Translations under genes and position numbers: made by a program
The notes under the pieces: generated by a model
Databases searched by the model: none
What the model saw: only the letters and a program-made list of their open reading frames with translations
What the model was told of the DNA's origin: nothing
DNA from: a virus
Virus record (IMG/VR): IMGVR_UViG_3300034272_001041
Location: 1 to 23,500 of that record
DNA length: 23,500 nt
Reading direction: 5' to 3' (one strand)
Shown here: piece after piece, positions 6,983-13,975 of the stretch
Layout: each line of letters starts with the position of its first letter
How positions within the stretch are numbered: position 1 is the stretch's first letter

Positions 6983-7318
6983 ATGGAAAAAGAACCAAAG
7001 TACAAGTATCCAGTTGGAGACTTTTTAAGTGGCTTTTCAGATGATCAGTCAAACCCATGTGATTATGAATTAGAATGTCAACGCATGGTTATTAAAGGAG
7101 TAGAATATTTTGATGACAATCAAGAAATGTTTGACCTTATTAATGAAGGTGGAAAAAATGTTTTTGATGATGAACTTAAACCTCTTGTAGATCATATGAT
7201 TGAAGGTGGTGATGGTCAAACTGGTGCTATGGTTGGTCATACAGTCAAACATGCTTTTTATGCTAAAAAGTTAGGCTGGAAAGAGTATATTAACAAACTT
7301 ACAGAAAAATCAGAATAA
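6983..7318 (+). CDS. Unknown 111-residue phage protein
   Basis: The ATG at 6983 follows the tRNA-like element by 18 bases of A-rich leader. The product starts MEKEPKYKYPVGDF and contains a long helical, acidic middle (residues 35-75) and a basic C-terminus (KHAFYAKKLGWKEYINKL). No signal peptide or membrane segment. It is the first of a run of small coupled genes; the next gene begins 1 base after its stop. No family recognised. Confidence 0.7.
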   Translation: MEKEPKYKYPVGDFLSGFSDDQSNPCDYELECQRMVIKGVEYFDDNQEMFDLINEGGKNVFDDELKPLVDHMIEGGDGQTGAMVGHTVKHAFYAKKLGWKEYINKLTEKSE

Positions 7319-7319
7319 G

Positions 7320-7565
7320 ATGACAGCAGATCAATTTAACGAGAAGTATAAAGACTTCTTAGAAAAAGGCCACTATGGTCTTGGTTTTAGTATTCCTGAA
7401 TTTACTTTGTGGTTAGATAAAAAGTTTGAAGAGTTTATTCTTAAACCAGGGTTTAGTTACTCTCAAATCAAAGCTAAATTTGGCATGGGAAGATTCTATT
7501 GTGAAGGTCTTACAAATGAAGAAGTTCGTGAAGTAGAACAATATATCACTGCAAAACTTAAGTAA
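7320..7565 (+). CDS. Unknown 81-residue phage protein
   Basis: Starts at the ATG at 7320, one base after the previous stop. The protein is small and cytoplasmic, with an aromatic-rich N-terminal half (YGLGFSIPEFTLWLDKKFEE) and a helical C-terminus (GLTNEEVREVEQYITAKLK). The central FGMGRFYCEGLTNEEV could be an HTH-like turn but is too weak to call. Function unknown. Confidence 0.65.
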   Translation: MTADQFNEKYKDFLEKGHYGLGFSIPEFTLWLDKKFEEFILKPGFSYSQIKAKFGMGRFYCEGLTNEEVREVEQYITAKLK

Positions 7566-7566
7566 C

Positions 7567-7653
7567 ATGGAAAATTATCCTCAATGGCTAAATAATCTTA
7601 TATACTTCTTTGCAGGTATTGGATTTGCTGGCGTAATGTTAATGTTTTTATAA
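7567..7653 (+). CDS. 28-residue single-pass membrane peptide
   Basis: A short frame beginning MENYPQWLNN and continuing into a 17-residue hydrophobic stretch, LIYFFAGIGFAGVMLMF. It starts 1 base after the previous stop and ends 6 bases before the next ATG, so it fills an otherwise empty gap exactly. The sequence predicts one membrane helix with a short, nearly uncharged outside or inside tail. Phage micro-proteins of this kind can act as antiholins, superinfection-exclusion or host-membrane modulators; which, if any, cannot be told. Its placement in a coupled gene run argues for it being translated. Confidence 0.55.
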   Translation: MENYPQWLNNLIYFFAGIGFAGVMLMFL

Positions 7654-7659
7654 TAAACT

Positions 7660-7872
7660 ATGACACCATTAGAACAAAAAGCAAATGAGCAATTCTTTCT
7701 TAACATGATTAACAGTCTGCATGAATATGGAGTCTGGTGTTGGAAAGATAAAAATCTTATTTACAAGAAAGTGGGCAACAAGCTTACAGCAAATTCAGAA
7801 GATCTTGCTTTTATTAAAGAGATTGTATCATCTGAATTCTTTGACAAAAATTTTGTAACTCTAAATGCATAA
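7660..7872 (+). CDS. Unknown 70-residue phage protein
   Basis: Starts MTPLEQKANEQFFLNMINSL and is short, helical at the N-terminus and mixed after that (GVWCWKDKNLIYKKVGNKL). No motif recognised. Stop TAA (7870-7872) lies two bases before the ATG of the next gene, so it belongs to the same coupled block. Reality is supported by packing and not by homology. Confidence 0.6.
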   Translation: MTPLEQKANEQFFLNMINSLHEYGVWCWKDKNLIYKKVGNKLTANSEDLAFIKEIVSSEFFDKNFVTLNA

Positions 7873-7874
7873 TT

Positions 7875-8276
7875 ATGGAACACAAACAAATAGTTTACAA
7901 CTCTGTGACTTGTCAAGAGTGTAATGAAACAATTGTGAGTTATCACAGACATGACTACAAAACCTGCTCTTGCCCAAATAATGCAATGGTAGATGGAGGT
8001 ACAGCTTATCTTAGATATGGTGCAAAAGATATGAGTAAAATCAAAATCTTTGCAGTATATGCTGATGATGACTTTGAAACTGTACGTAAATATGCCACAC
8101 GTGGAGGTAGAGGTAAAGATGGTACTCAGCCATTATCTTGGATTGCAATATGCGATATGACAGATGATCATCTTGAAGCAGTACTTGACTACGGAGGTGC
8201 TGATTGGCATCTAGAACTTATCAAAAAAGAAATTCAATACAGAAAAGAACATGGCATCAGCATTAAAGAAGATTAA
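7875..8276 (+). CDS. Two-part phage protein with cysteine-rich N-terminus
   Basis: 133 residues. The N-terminal third (about 1-50) has a probable zinc site (TCQECNET, TCSCPN) followed by MVDGGTAYLRYGA. This resembles a small phage domain with C-x2-C ... C-x-C and a 'DGG..YLR.G' tail that I know only by pattern (DUF7695-like). The C-terminal part (from about 85) reads QPLSWIAICDMTDDHLEAVLDYGGADWH, a separate domain motif with a C-terminal helix. It is therefore likely a fusion of two small phage domains. It overlaps the next gene (start 8251) by 26 bases. Function unknown. Confidence 0.68.
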   Translation: MEHKQIVYNSVTCQECNETIVSYHRHDYKTCSCPNNAMVDGGTAYLRYGAKDMSKIKIFAVYADDDFETVRKYATRGGRGKDGTQPLSWIAICDMTDDHLEAVLDYGGADWHLELIKKEIQYRKEHGISIKED

Positions 8277-8583
8277 ACCAAATGAGTTCAGAGTAGCTCT
8301 TGGCCTAGTAGACATAGGTGTAAATGAAAATACAGCAAGTATTATCCTTGACACAGTCTTAGCAATTGACAAAATGGGTTTACAGTTTGACGTAGAGTCT
8401 GCTGTTAAAATTCTTGTAAAACACAAGGAAGCAGCAAATGAAAAGTCAAAACGTGAACAAGAACTTAAGATTCGTTACAGAACATTGAGTGAACTTCATG
8501 AACCTAAAAGTCAGCACAAATTGCATAAACAAATTGGTGCTGAAATGGAAAACATTATTAAAGAACTTGAAAACTTAAAATAA
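8251..8583 (+). CDS. Unknown helical protein, 110 residues
   Basis: The ATG at 8251 lies inside the end of the previous gene. The product is mostly helical: residues 12-60 look like a compact helical bundle, and 60-110 form a long charged helix (KHKEAANEKSKREQELKIRY) likely to be a coiled coil. It ends in TAA sharing one base with the ATG at 8583. No family recognised. Confidence 0.65.
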   Translation: MASALKKIKPNEFRVALGLVDIGVNENTASIILDTVLAIDKMGLQFDVESAVKILVKHKEAANEKSKREQELKIRYRTLSELHEPKSQHKLHKQIGAEMENIIKELENLK

Positions 8584-9131
8584 TGGAACCACATGATGAT
8601 CGTGAATACATGTACATGATGCAAGCTGATGCATATAACTATTCAATGGGTATAGCTAATGCAGAAGCACAAGCTCATTATGATTCTCTTAAAATGGATC
8701 AACTTCATCAAGAAATTGAGAATTTAGAAGCAGGTATGGAATCTGTCAAACGTTCAATTGATTATCATCAGAACATTTATGATGGACTAGATGCCCAACG
8801 CAGACAAATACAATCTATGGTTCAACCAACATTTAATAAAGTAAAAATTCCTGTTGGATATGAAACATATATGTCTGAATCTCAAGATCTTCTTACTCTT
8901 TTAGAAAAAGCAGTTGTTGACGCATATCGTAAAGGTGGACATTATTCAGCTGAAGAATTTATAATCACCATGAATCCTAAAACTCTCTCTGATATTGCGC
9001 ATCTTTTAATGGCAGGAATGCATGGTGCTTCATTAAATCTTGAGATGAAGCATGATGGTAAAATTTTCTACAAAGGAATGAGAGTCATAAGATCTGGAGA
9101 TTTACATCCCCTTGAATTTATAATTAGATAA
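8583..9131 (+). CDS. Unknown 182-residue protein with N-terminal coiled coil
   Basis: The first 25 residues are M/Y-rich; residues 35-80 are strongly helical with heptad-like spacing (HQEIENLEAGMESVKRSIDY). The C-terminal half (85-182) looks like an alpha/beta domain that ends MKHDGKIFYKGMRVIRSGD followed by LHPLEF. The overall shape, a coiled coil followed by a small globular domain, is common in phage virion-associated or recombination accessory proteins, but no family is recognised. Coupled to the preceding gene by a one-base overlap. Confidence 0.65.
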   Translation: MEPHDDREYMYMMQADAYNYSMGIANAEAQAHYDSLKMDQLHQEIENLEAGMESVKRSIDYHQNIYDGLDAQRRQIQSMVQPTFNKVKIPVGYETYMSESQDLLTLLEKAVVDAYRKGGHYSAEEFIITMNPKTLSDIAHLLMAGMHGASLNLEMKHDGKIFYKGMRVIRSGDLHPLEFIIR

Positions 9132-9132
9132 C

Positions 9133-9579
9133 ATGAAAAAAATACTAATTGGTCACGTAGGAGTTGATTCAGGTCAGCTCCTTATGTGTGATCCTTGCTA
9201 CATTGATTCAGAATGGTCTAAAGAAGACTTTACTGATATCAGAGTGTATGAACACAAGGACACAAAAGAGAAACTTCAGTACATGGTGGATTTCCCACAT
9301 TATGAAGCTGAAATTGCAAAGTATGGCAAGAATATGAATCAGTTAATTGCAACTGGTGAATGGGATGATGTTCCCGCAACTGAATCAGAATTTCCATTTA
9401 GCTACAATGCTTGCTGTAAAGCAACGTTGTCAGACGATGGACATGGTCAGTTAAACTACAAACTAGGTCATCCTGGTGTAGGTGTAGCTTTCTCTACAGC
9501 ATATGGTGATGGTGTATACCCTGTGTATGCTGTTTACAGTGCTGCTGGAGTTTTGAAATCTGTAACTGTAGAATTTTAA
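9133..9579 (+). CDS. Uncharacterised 'DSGQLLxCDPCYI' family protein
   Basis: 148 residues. The N-terminus GHVGVDSGQLLMCDPCYI and the C-terminal VGVAFSTAYGDGVYPVYAVY are the two hallmarks of a family found in both phages and bacteria whose function has not been established as far as I know. The protein is predicted beta-rich and cytoplasmic. The paired cysteines (CDPC, and later ACCKA) could bind metal. It starts 1 base after the previous stop and sits mid-operon. Confidence 0.75.
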   Translation: MKKILIGHVGVDSGQLLMCDPCYIDSEWSKEDFTDIRVYEHKDTKEKLQYMVDFPHYEAEIAKYGKNMNQLIATGEWDDVPATESEFPFSYNACCKATLSDDGHGQLNYKLGHPGVGVAFSTAYGDGVYPVYAVYSAAGVLKSVTVEF

Positions 9580-9582
9580 CTT

Positions 9583-9834
9583 ATGAACAATTTAAAAATA
9601 GAAAAGAAACCATTTAGTGAAACATTGTTTTTTGCTGGAACCTACTCTTCTGACGTACAATGGGAAGATGAGTATGAAACTGAAAATTATGAGTTTACAG
9701 TAACTGTAACACATGACAATGAAAATCAACAGTATCATCTAGAAGAAATCATATGGGTAGACAAAACTCCACGCAATGTAGATGAGGTTGATGATTACAT
9801 TAATGAACACTTTTTTGAAATTACTGGATTATGA
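9583..9834 (+). CDS. Unknown acidic 83-residue protein
   Basis: Small, beta-rich, strongly acidic product (EDEYETENYEFTVTVTHDNE). It overlaps the following ATG by four bases (ATGA at 9831-9834). Highly acidic small phage proteins include DNA mimics that block host nucleases, but nothing specific supports this here. No family recognised. Confidence 0.65.
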   Translation: MNNLKIEKKPFSETLFFAGTYSSDVQWEDEYETENYEFTVTVTHDNENQQYHLEEIIWVDKTPRNVDEVDDYINEHFFEITGL

Positions 9835-10061
9835 GCGATCTAAACCGCAGAAACTTAAGTGGAGTGTACATATTCCACAAGTTTGACAACGAAGAAAAGC
9901 GTAAACCTACATGCTTTGAGGACTGTCCTGAGTCTAAACAAGATGAATGGTTAAATTCACTTGACCCAGAAGCGGTTAAAAACTTGGCTAAACACCTTGC
10001 CAAAACATTAAAAGAAATAGGTGATCATTTTGATATTATTAAAGGCGATGAGCATGAATAA
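9831..10061 (+). CDS. Unknown 76-residue phage protein
   Basis: Starts at the ATG in the ATGA overlap with the upstream gene. The sequence runs SGVYIFHKFDNEEKRKPTCF, then EDCPESKQDEWLNSL, and ends with a helical KNLAKHLAKTLKEIGDHFDI. The PTCFEDCP segment supplies two cysteines. I recognise the pattern as a recurrent small phage protein but know no function for it. The C-terminal end overlaps the next start codon. Confidence 0.68.
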   Translation: MSDLNRRNLSGVYIFHKFDNEEKRKPTCFEDCPESKQDEWLNSLDPEAVKNLAKHLAKTLKEIGDHFDIIKGDEHE

Positions 10062-10377
10062 CTTACCAATTGATGAGTTCTTAGAAAAGATTGACTCACC
10101 AGTACAACAAGAATTAATTGAACAAAAGTACAAGTTTACACATCCTTATAAAGATCATGAAGGACGTGAACAACGTGCTACTGTAAATCTTTTTGTAGAT
10201 TTTGAAAGTCAGACTTTTAAAGTTTATCCTGGAGATGGACGCTCTGAGTTTGGATTTGTAACAGGTTCTCACAAGTTTAATATGTGGCGTGCAACAACTC
10301 GTTGTTTATCTGCTGCTATTGAATTCGCTGTTGAAACTTTAAATCTTGAAATCAATGAGTCATCCTCTGCATCATAG
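10054..10377 (+). CDS. Unknown 107-residue phage protein
   Basis: The ATG at 10054 is preferred because it overlaps the previous stop by the usual few bases; ATG at 10048 is also possible. Strand-rich centre: RATVNLFVDFESQTFKVYPG followed by DGRSEFGF. The N-terminal NLPIDEFLEKIDSPVQQELI is helical. There is no signal peptide. It overlaps the next gene by 23 bases. No family recognised. Confidence 0.65.
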   Translation: MNNLPIDEFLEKIDSPVQQELIEQKYKFTHPYKDHEGREQRATVNLFVDFESQTFKVYPGDGRSEFGFVTGSHKFNMWRATTRCLSAAIEFAVETLNLEINESSSAS

Positions 10378-10753
10378 TATTTCAAGCCAGAAAAAATGGG
10401 GTGGGCATGTAGATGACTACTTGCCCATTCACAACTGGTTTGATGAAACTAAAATGCATTACCCTGACATGCGTCATAGGGCAATGCGTCATCACTCAGA
10501 AGGTATCTTCTGGTGTGAACAACAATTTGGCACTTATATCACTAACTCTGAAGGACGAATGGTTCCTGTAAGAGCAATTGGTGAACAACATTGCATGGAA
10601 GACCTTGGTTGGATTCCAACAATTAAAGATTATCTGGACAACATGGAAACAAAAGGTTGGATGTTTAAACCAGGTGAAGGACGTAAAATGTTAAAAGAGA
10701 TGTCAAAAGACAGATCTGATTTTGTTAAACAAGAAAATGCACAATTGCCATGA
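10355..10753 (+). CDS. DUF6915-like protein
   Basis: 132 residues from the ATG at 10355 (M-S-H-P-L-H-H). This start gives the conserved N-terminus, so an upstream TTG is not used. The sequence follows the DUF6915 pattern closely: SHPLHHSISSQKKWGG, DYLPIHNWFDETK, RHRAMRHHSEGIFWCEQQFG, and VRAIGEQHCMEDLGWIPT. Conserved histidines (in SHPLHH, RHRAMRHH, GEQH) hint at a metal site, but the family has no assigned function that I know. Homologues occur in bacteria as well as phages, so it may be an exchanged accessory gene. Stop overlaps the next ATG by four bases. Confidence 0.75.
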   Translation: MSHPLHHSISSQKKWGGHVDDYLPIHNWFDETKMHYPDMRHRAMRHHSEGIFWCEQQFGTYITNSEGRMVPVRAIGEQHCMEDLGWIPTIKDYLDNMETKGWMFKPGEGRKMLKEMSKDRSDFVKQENAQLP

Positions 10754-11433
10754 GCGAAAAAGAAATTACAATTAAAGAAATCTTAGACTGGTGTCTAAAG
10801 AAAACAGAAGAAGGTTCAACTGTCGTCCTTATGTGGGACGGTGGTGGAGATTCAGGATGGGTTCATCTTGAAGTAGATGGTGAAGACAGCACTGATGTTG
10901 AAGCAGAAGCTCTAGTAGACATGATGTATGATAAACTTGATTATGGTTCATGGGCTGGTGAATTCTCAGCATCTGGTGAAGCACCATTTGACCCTGATAC
11001 TAAAATGTTTCAAGGTACTGACTATTATACAGAAACTGATTCAACAAATGCTAGTTGCAAGATTGAAATCAGGATTCCAAAACACATTCACTTTGATGAT
11101 TTAGAAATTCATACTGAAGATGAAGATTGTTCAATTTCAGTTTCTTTTGGTATCAGAAATGGTTTTGAACATCCTGATGCTGCTGCATTAGAAGCAAAAC
11201 TTTGTGATGAATTAAAAGACCAAATTATCAAAGCAGCTGAAGATGACGTGGCTGATGAAGATGAGATTGATGGTTTCTGGGAAACTTATCATTTAACAAG
11301 AGAAAGTGATTTTACTGAAGATGGTGATGATTTAGTACACACAATGGATCATATCACATATTCAAAACGTTACACTACTGAAAATTATGTAGAAATTAAT
11401 TTAGAAGAACTTCTAGAAGACGAAACTGAATAA
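10750..11433 (+). CDS. Large acidic protein of unknown function
   Basis: 227 residues, very rich in D and E along its whole length, with W- and G-containing N-terminal strands (VVLMWDGGGDSGWVHLEVDG). The middle (100-140) repeats strand patterns, and the C-terminus is acidic again. No signal peptide. The strong overall negative charge is compatible with a DNA-mimic or protein-binding role; this is inference from composition only. Coupled on the upstream side by the ATGA overlap at 10750, and it ends two bases before the next gene. Confidence 0.68.
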   Translation: MSEKEITIKEILDWCLKKTEEGSTVVLMWDGGGDSGWVHLEVDGEDSTDVEAEALVDMMYDKLDYGSWAGEFSASGEAPFDPDTKMFQGTDYYTETDSTNASCKIEIRIPKHIHFDDLEIHTEDEDCSISVSFGIRNGFEHPDAAALEAKLCDELKDQIIKAAEDDVADEDEIDGFWETYHLTRESDFTEDGDDLVHTMDHITYSKRYTTENYVEINLEELLEDETE

Positions 11434-11435
11434 TT

Positions 11436-12137
11436 ATGAACTATCAAGAACTTAAATACACAGTAGAGAACCAATCAGGTATCTCTTACAATGACGCGTT
11501 GACTCTTTGGAAAACAATGTACAAAGACTTCAATACGTTTATGACAAATGTAATCAGGTTTGATTCAATGAAAGACTTTGGTGATCACTGTGCTTCAGTA
11601 TGGAAAGATGTCAAAGTTGCAACCGCACAAGATGGATTTGCTCAAGAAAATCTTGAAGTACGCAGGCTTTACTTTAAAGCTATTGGTATTGAAAAGATGT
11701 TTCAAGAACTTGAACCTACTCTTGTAGCGGAAGAAACAATTGTATTTAACAATGCTGTATGGAATGAAAGTGACAACAGCATGGACGTAAAAATCATTCA
11801 TGACAAGTATGAATTATACAAAATCAAGGGTGATAAGTTGTTTCCTGAAGAAAAATCAGATTGGCGCAGAGCTAATGCTGATATTTATGCAGTACGTTGT
11901 TGGTGTACGACAACTGGGCGTGAGTATTGGATTTATGTTCCAAGGTTTGTTGGTGAAGACAATGATGCAATCAAAGCGATTGCTTGGACTTTTCAACTAA
12001 ACATTTCCAATCCTGAAGCATTGTACCGTCAAGGTGATATTATTATTGCCAAAGCAGGTCCTGATTCAAAAGAATTAACACGTCCTTATCATATTGAAAA
12101 GGACATGTATCTTAAACTTCTAAAAGCACAATCATGA
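11436..12137 (+). CDS. Unknown 233-residue protein
   Basis: The N-terminal half (1-90) is helical; the C-terminal half (105-233) is mixed with aromatic strands (YAVRCWCTTTGREYWIYVPR). The second half reads like a small beta-domain that ends in GDIIIAKAG. No enzyme motif recognised and no signal peptide. It overlaps the next ATG by four bases. One of the larger unknown proteins of this block and a good candidate for a structural search. Confidence 0.68.
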   Translation: MNYQELKYTVENQSGISYNDALTLWKTMYKDFNTFMTNVIRFDSMKDFGDHCASVWKDVKVATAQDGFAQENLEVRRLYFKAIGIEKMFQELEPTLVAEETIVFNNAVWNESDNSMDVKIIHDKYELYKIKGDKLFPEEKSDWRRANADIYAVRCWCTTTGREYWIYVPRFVGEDNDAIKAIAWTFQLNISNPEALYRQGDIIIAKAGPDSKELTRPYHIEKDMYLKLLKAQS

Positions 12138-12385
12138 GTTTATCAAAAACAAATTGTCACAACTGTGTTCACTCAAGAAGTAACTCATTTGTAAATTCTG
12201 CGCATGTTCACTGTGCAATGTATTGGGCATATTATAAGAAGAACAAATCAGCTCATCCAAAAGGTGCAGAACATGCTGTTAAAAGTGGATGGTGGGATTT
12301 TCCTTATGACTATGATCCAATCTGGATGCAAGGTGAATGCGAAAGATTTGAAAAGAAAAGTGTATTACCAGAATCAAAATTGTAA
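12134..12385 (+). CDS. Small cysteine-rich phage protein (CxxC type)
   Basis: 83 residues with C8-x2-C11 near the N-terminus (NCHNCVHSR), a further cysteine at 27 and one at 69, and the signature GWWDFPYDYDPIWMQGECERF at the C-terminal side. This combination recurs in uncharacterised small phage proteins and suggests one zinc site formed by C8, C11, C27/H and C69. Start at the ATGA overlap. Role unknown. Confidence 0.7.
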   Translation: MSLSKTNCHNCVHSRSNSFVNSAHVHCAMYWAYYKKNKSAHPKGAEHAVKSGWWDFPYDYDPIWMQGECERFEKKSVLPESKL

Positions 12386-12386
12386 A

Positions 12387-12638
12387 ATGGAAACAAAAAC
12401 TGCAAAGCGCGTTGTCTTGGCAACAGGAGAAGGCGCAAACACTCATGCTATAAATAGCAAAAGTCCCATTGAATATGTTGATATGGGTAATCAGACAATA
12501 AAGCTGCTTGTTAAAGAACAATCAGTTATTACACATGAAGAGCATGCCACCATCATGCTTTTACCTGGCACATACTATAAAACAAACCAAGTTGAGTTTA
12601 ATCCATTCAACAATACTGTTTCATACGTATTTGACTAA
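12387..12638 (+). CDS. Unknown 83-residue protein, last gene of the block
   Basis: The ATG at 12387 is chosen because it lies right after the upstream stop; longer versions of this frame only overlap the previous gene. Beta-rich: ETKTAKRVVLATGEGANTHA, then DMGNQTIKLLVKEQSVIT and a closing FNPFNNTVSYVF. It resembles a small barrel but no family is recognised. A strong terminator follows 22 bases downstream, so it closes the 6983-12638 operon. Confidence 0.7.
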   Translation: METKTAKRVVLATGEGANTHAINSKSPIEYVDMGNQTIKLLVKEQSVITHEEHATIMLLPGTYYKTNQVEFNPFNNTVSYVFD

Positions 12639-12660
12639 AATGTGAAAATATCACAAAATC
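12639..12660. other. Short spacer between last small gene and terminator
   Basis: 22 bases of A-rich sequence (including GTGAAAATATCAC, a 5-bp mini-hairpin with a 3-base loop). No other feature seen. Confidence 0.4.
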
Positions 12661-12703
12661 AAGGGTTTAGAATGCTATAAACGCATTTTAAATCCTTTTT
12701 TTT
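12661..12703 (+). terminator. Strong terminator ending the small-gene operon
   Basis: A 15-bp stem, 12661-12675 with 12683-12697 (two G-T pairs), loop TATAAAC, followed by a run of T. The best terminator in the window. Confidence 0.9.
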
Positions 12704-12710
12704 GTTGGTA

Positions 12711-12745
12711 TTTGTCTTTTTTTGTAATATTGTAAACTAAATTTG
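12711..12745 (+). promoter_or_regulatory. Candidate Bacteroidetes-type promoter for 12751
   Basis: TAAATTTG (12738-12745) matches the TAnnTTTG -7 box and TTTG (12711-12714) can serve as -33 box with a 23-base spacer, slightly long. It lies between a strong terminator and a gene start. Only five bases separate the -7 box from ATG at 12751, so the transcript would be leaderless or almost so. Confidence 0.6.
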
Positions 12746-12750
12746 TCAGA

Positions 12751-13116
12751 ATGAGGCTAGATACCTTTGAAACATTAATTGCTCAAATAGTAGAAAATGA
12801 AGAAACAGTAAACATGCTGTATCCTAAAATTGACATTACAAATGTTACTGACGGGTACGCCAAAGCAATTACAATTCTTTTAAAATCATACTATGGTGAA
12901 CAAGGTGAAGACTGGATTAGCTGGTTTCTTTATGAAAGAGATCCTGAAAGAGGTCTTTTGGCTCATGACAAAGATGGTAATGAAATTTGCAAGACAATTG
13001 AAGAACTTTGGCAAATCTGTGAGGAATGTAAACTCACAAAAGAGGACTACATTGTTCCTACTCCAATGACAGATGAGGAAAGAATCAAACTTGTAGAAGA
13101 CTTATTTAAAAAATAA
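12751..13116 (+). CDS. Conserved-looking phage protein with EDWISWFLYE motif
   Basis: 121 residues, opening a new transcription unit. Central motif GEDWISWFLYERDPERGLLA then HDKDGNEICKTIEELWQICE. I recognise the pattern from many Bacteroidetes phage genomes but know of no assigned function. Helical and cytoplasmic. The likely promoter ends five bases upstream, so translation may begin at the very 5' end of the mRNA. Confidence 0.72.
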   Translation: MRLDTFETLIAQIVENEETVNMLYPKIDITNVTDGYAKAITILLKSYYGEQGEDWISWFLYERDPERGLLAHDKDGNEICKTIEELWQICEECKLTKEDYIVPTPMTDEERIKLVEDLFKK

Positions 13117-13120
13117 TCAA

Positions 13121-13384
13121 ATGTATAAAGCACCAGAACCTATGATGATTACTGTGAAAAATCACGGTAGAACTCTGACAGCTGAACTTCCTTGGGATTC
13201 AGGATTAGATGATATTTTTGAAGCAATTAATGGTTTACTTGTTGGCACAGGTTGGCATAGTGAATGGGTTGTCAGTGGCTTCAAAGAATACGCTGAAGAA
13301 CGATTACCAGAAGAATCAAAAAATACATGTGAATGTGGAGGTAACTGCCAATGTGTTACAAAAGAAATCAAAACAGAAGATTAA
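13121..13384 (+). CDS. Small protein with C-terminal cysteine cluster
   Basis: 87 residues. The first 65 contain an alternating strand/helix segment (MITVKNHGRTLTAELPWDSG) and a helix (DDIFEAINGLLVG). The last 20 hold a cluster CECGGNCQC able to bind a metal ion. It starts four bases after the previous stop and ends 12 bases before dUTPase. No family recognised. Confidence 0.67.
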   Translation: MYKAPEPMMITVKNHGRTLTAELPWDSGLDDIFEAINGLLVGTGWHSEWVVSGFKEYAEERLPEESKNTCECGGNCQCVTKEIKTED

Positions 13385-13396
13385 ACAACAAAAACT

Positions 13397-13819
13397 ATGA
13401 AAGTCAAAATCAAACGTTTGCACAAAGATGCTGTAATCCCATCATACGCTAAAGCAGGTGATGCAGGTTTAGATCTTGTTGCCACAAGTGTTATTAGCTT
13501 TGACAAAGAGCAAGTGACTTATGGAACTGGAATCGCTATTGAAATTCCAGAAGGTCATGTTGGTCTTATATTTCCTCGCAGTTCAATCCGCAAATATGAG
13601 CAATACCTCAGCAACTCTGTAGGTGTTATTGACTCAGGTTATCGTGGAGAAATTCAAGCAACTTTTAACTCACGCTACTATGCAGATGTAAAGTACAAAG
13701 TAGGTGATAAGATTGCACAATTATTAATCATGCCTTATCCATCAATTGAATTTGAGGAAACAAATGAATTGTCATCTACAGAACGTGGTGATGGAGGATT
13801 TGGCTCAACAGGTAACTAA
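13397..13819 (+). CDS. dut: dUTPase (trimeric type)
   Basis: Hydrolyses dUTP to dUMP and pyrophosphate, lowering uracil incorporation and supplying dUMP for dTTP. All five motifs of the trimeric family are visible: AGDAGLDL (20-27), PRSSI (mid-protein), GVIDSGYRGEI, GDKIAQLLI and the C-terminal RGDGGFGSTGN arm. Its 140 residues are close to the usual 140-150, and no key residue seems lost. The stop shares one base with the ATG of the next small gene. With the uracil-DNA glycosylase at 17418 it points to active uracil control in this phage. Confidence 0.96.
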   Translation: MKVKIKRLHKDAVIPSYAKAGDAGLDLVATSVISFDKEQVTYGTGIAIEIPEGHVGLIFPRSSIRKYEQYLSNSVGVIDSGYRGEIQATFNSRYYADVKYKVGDKIAQLLIMPYPSIEFEETNELSSTERGDGGFGSTGN

Positions 13820-13965
13820 TGACAATAAAATTCTTTATTGACTTTAACTCTAAAAAGTTTGGAGTAGGTGTGAGCCATGAAAAGCTCTCACTTACTTCTG
13901 ACTTTAAACATAAAGTGTTTATATCAATACTTTGGTTTGAAGTAGGAGTTAAATTTGGAAATTAA
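13819..13965 (+). CDS. 48-residue small phage protein
   Basis: A short gene whose ATG overlaps the dUTPase stop (TAATG). The product starts MTIKFFIDFNSKKFGVGVSH and closes with FISILWFEVGVKFGN; it is beta-rich with aromatic strands and no membrane helix. It fills the gap between dUTPase and the next gene almost exactly. Similar tiny 'F/W-strand' proteins recur in phages but have no known role. Confidence 0.6.
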   Translation: MTIKFFIDFNSKKFGVGVSHEKLSLTSDFKHKVFISILWFEVGVKFGN

Positions 13966-13975
13966 AACTTCACAG

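Noticed and set aside
9583-9834. Assigning the small acidic protein as an anti-restriction protein
   Set aside because: Only composition supports it; no motif or fold evidence.
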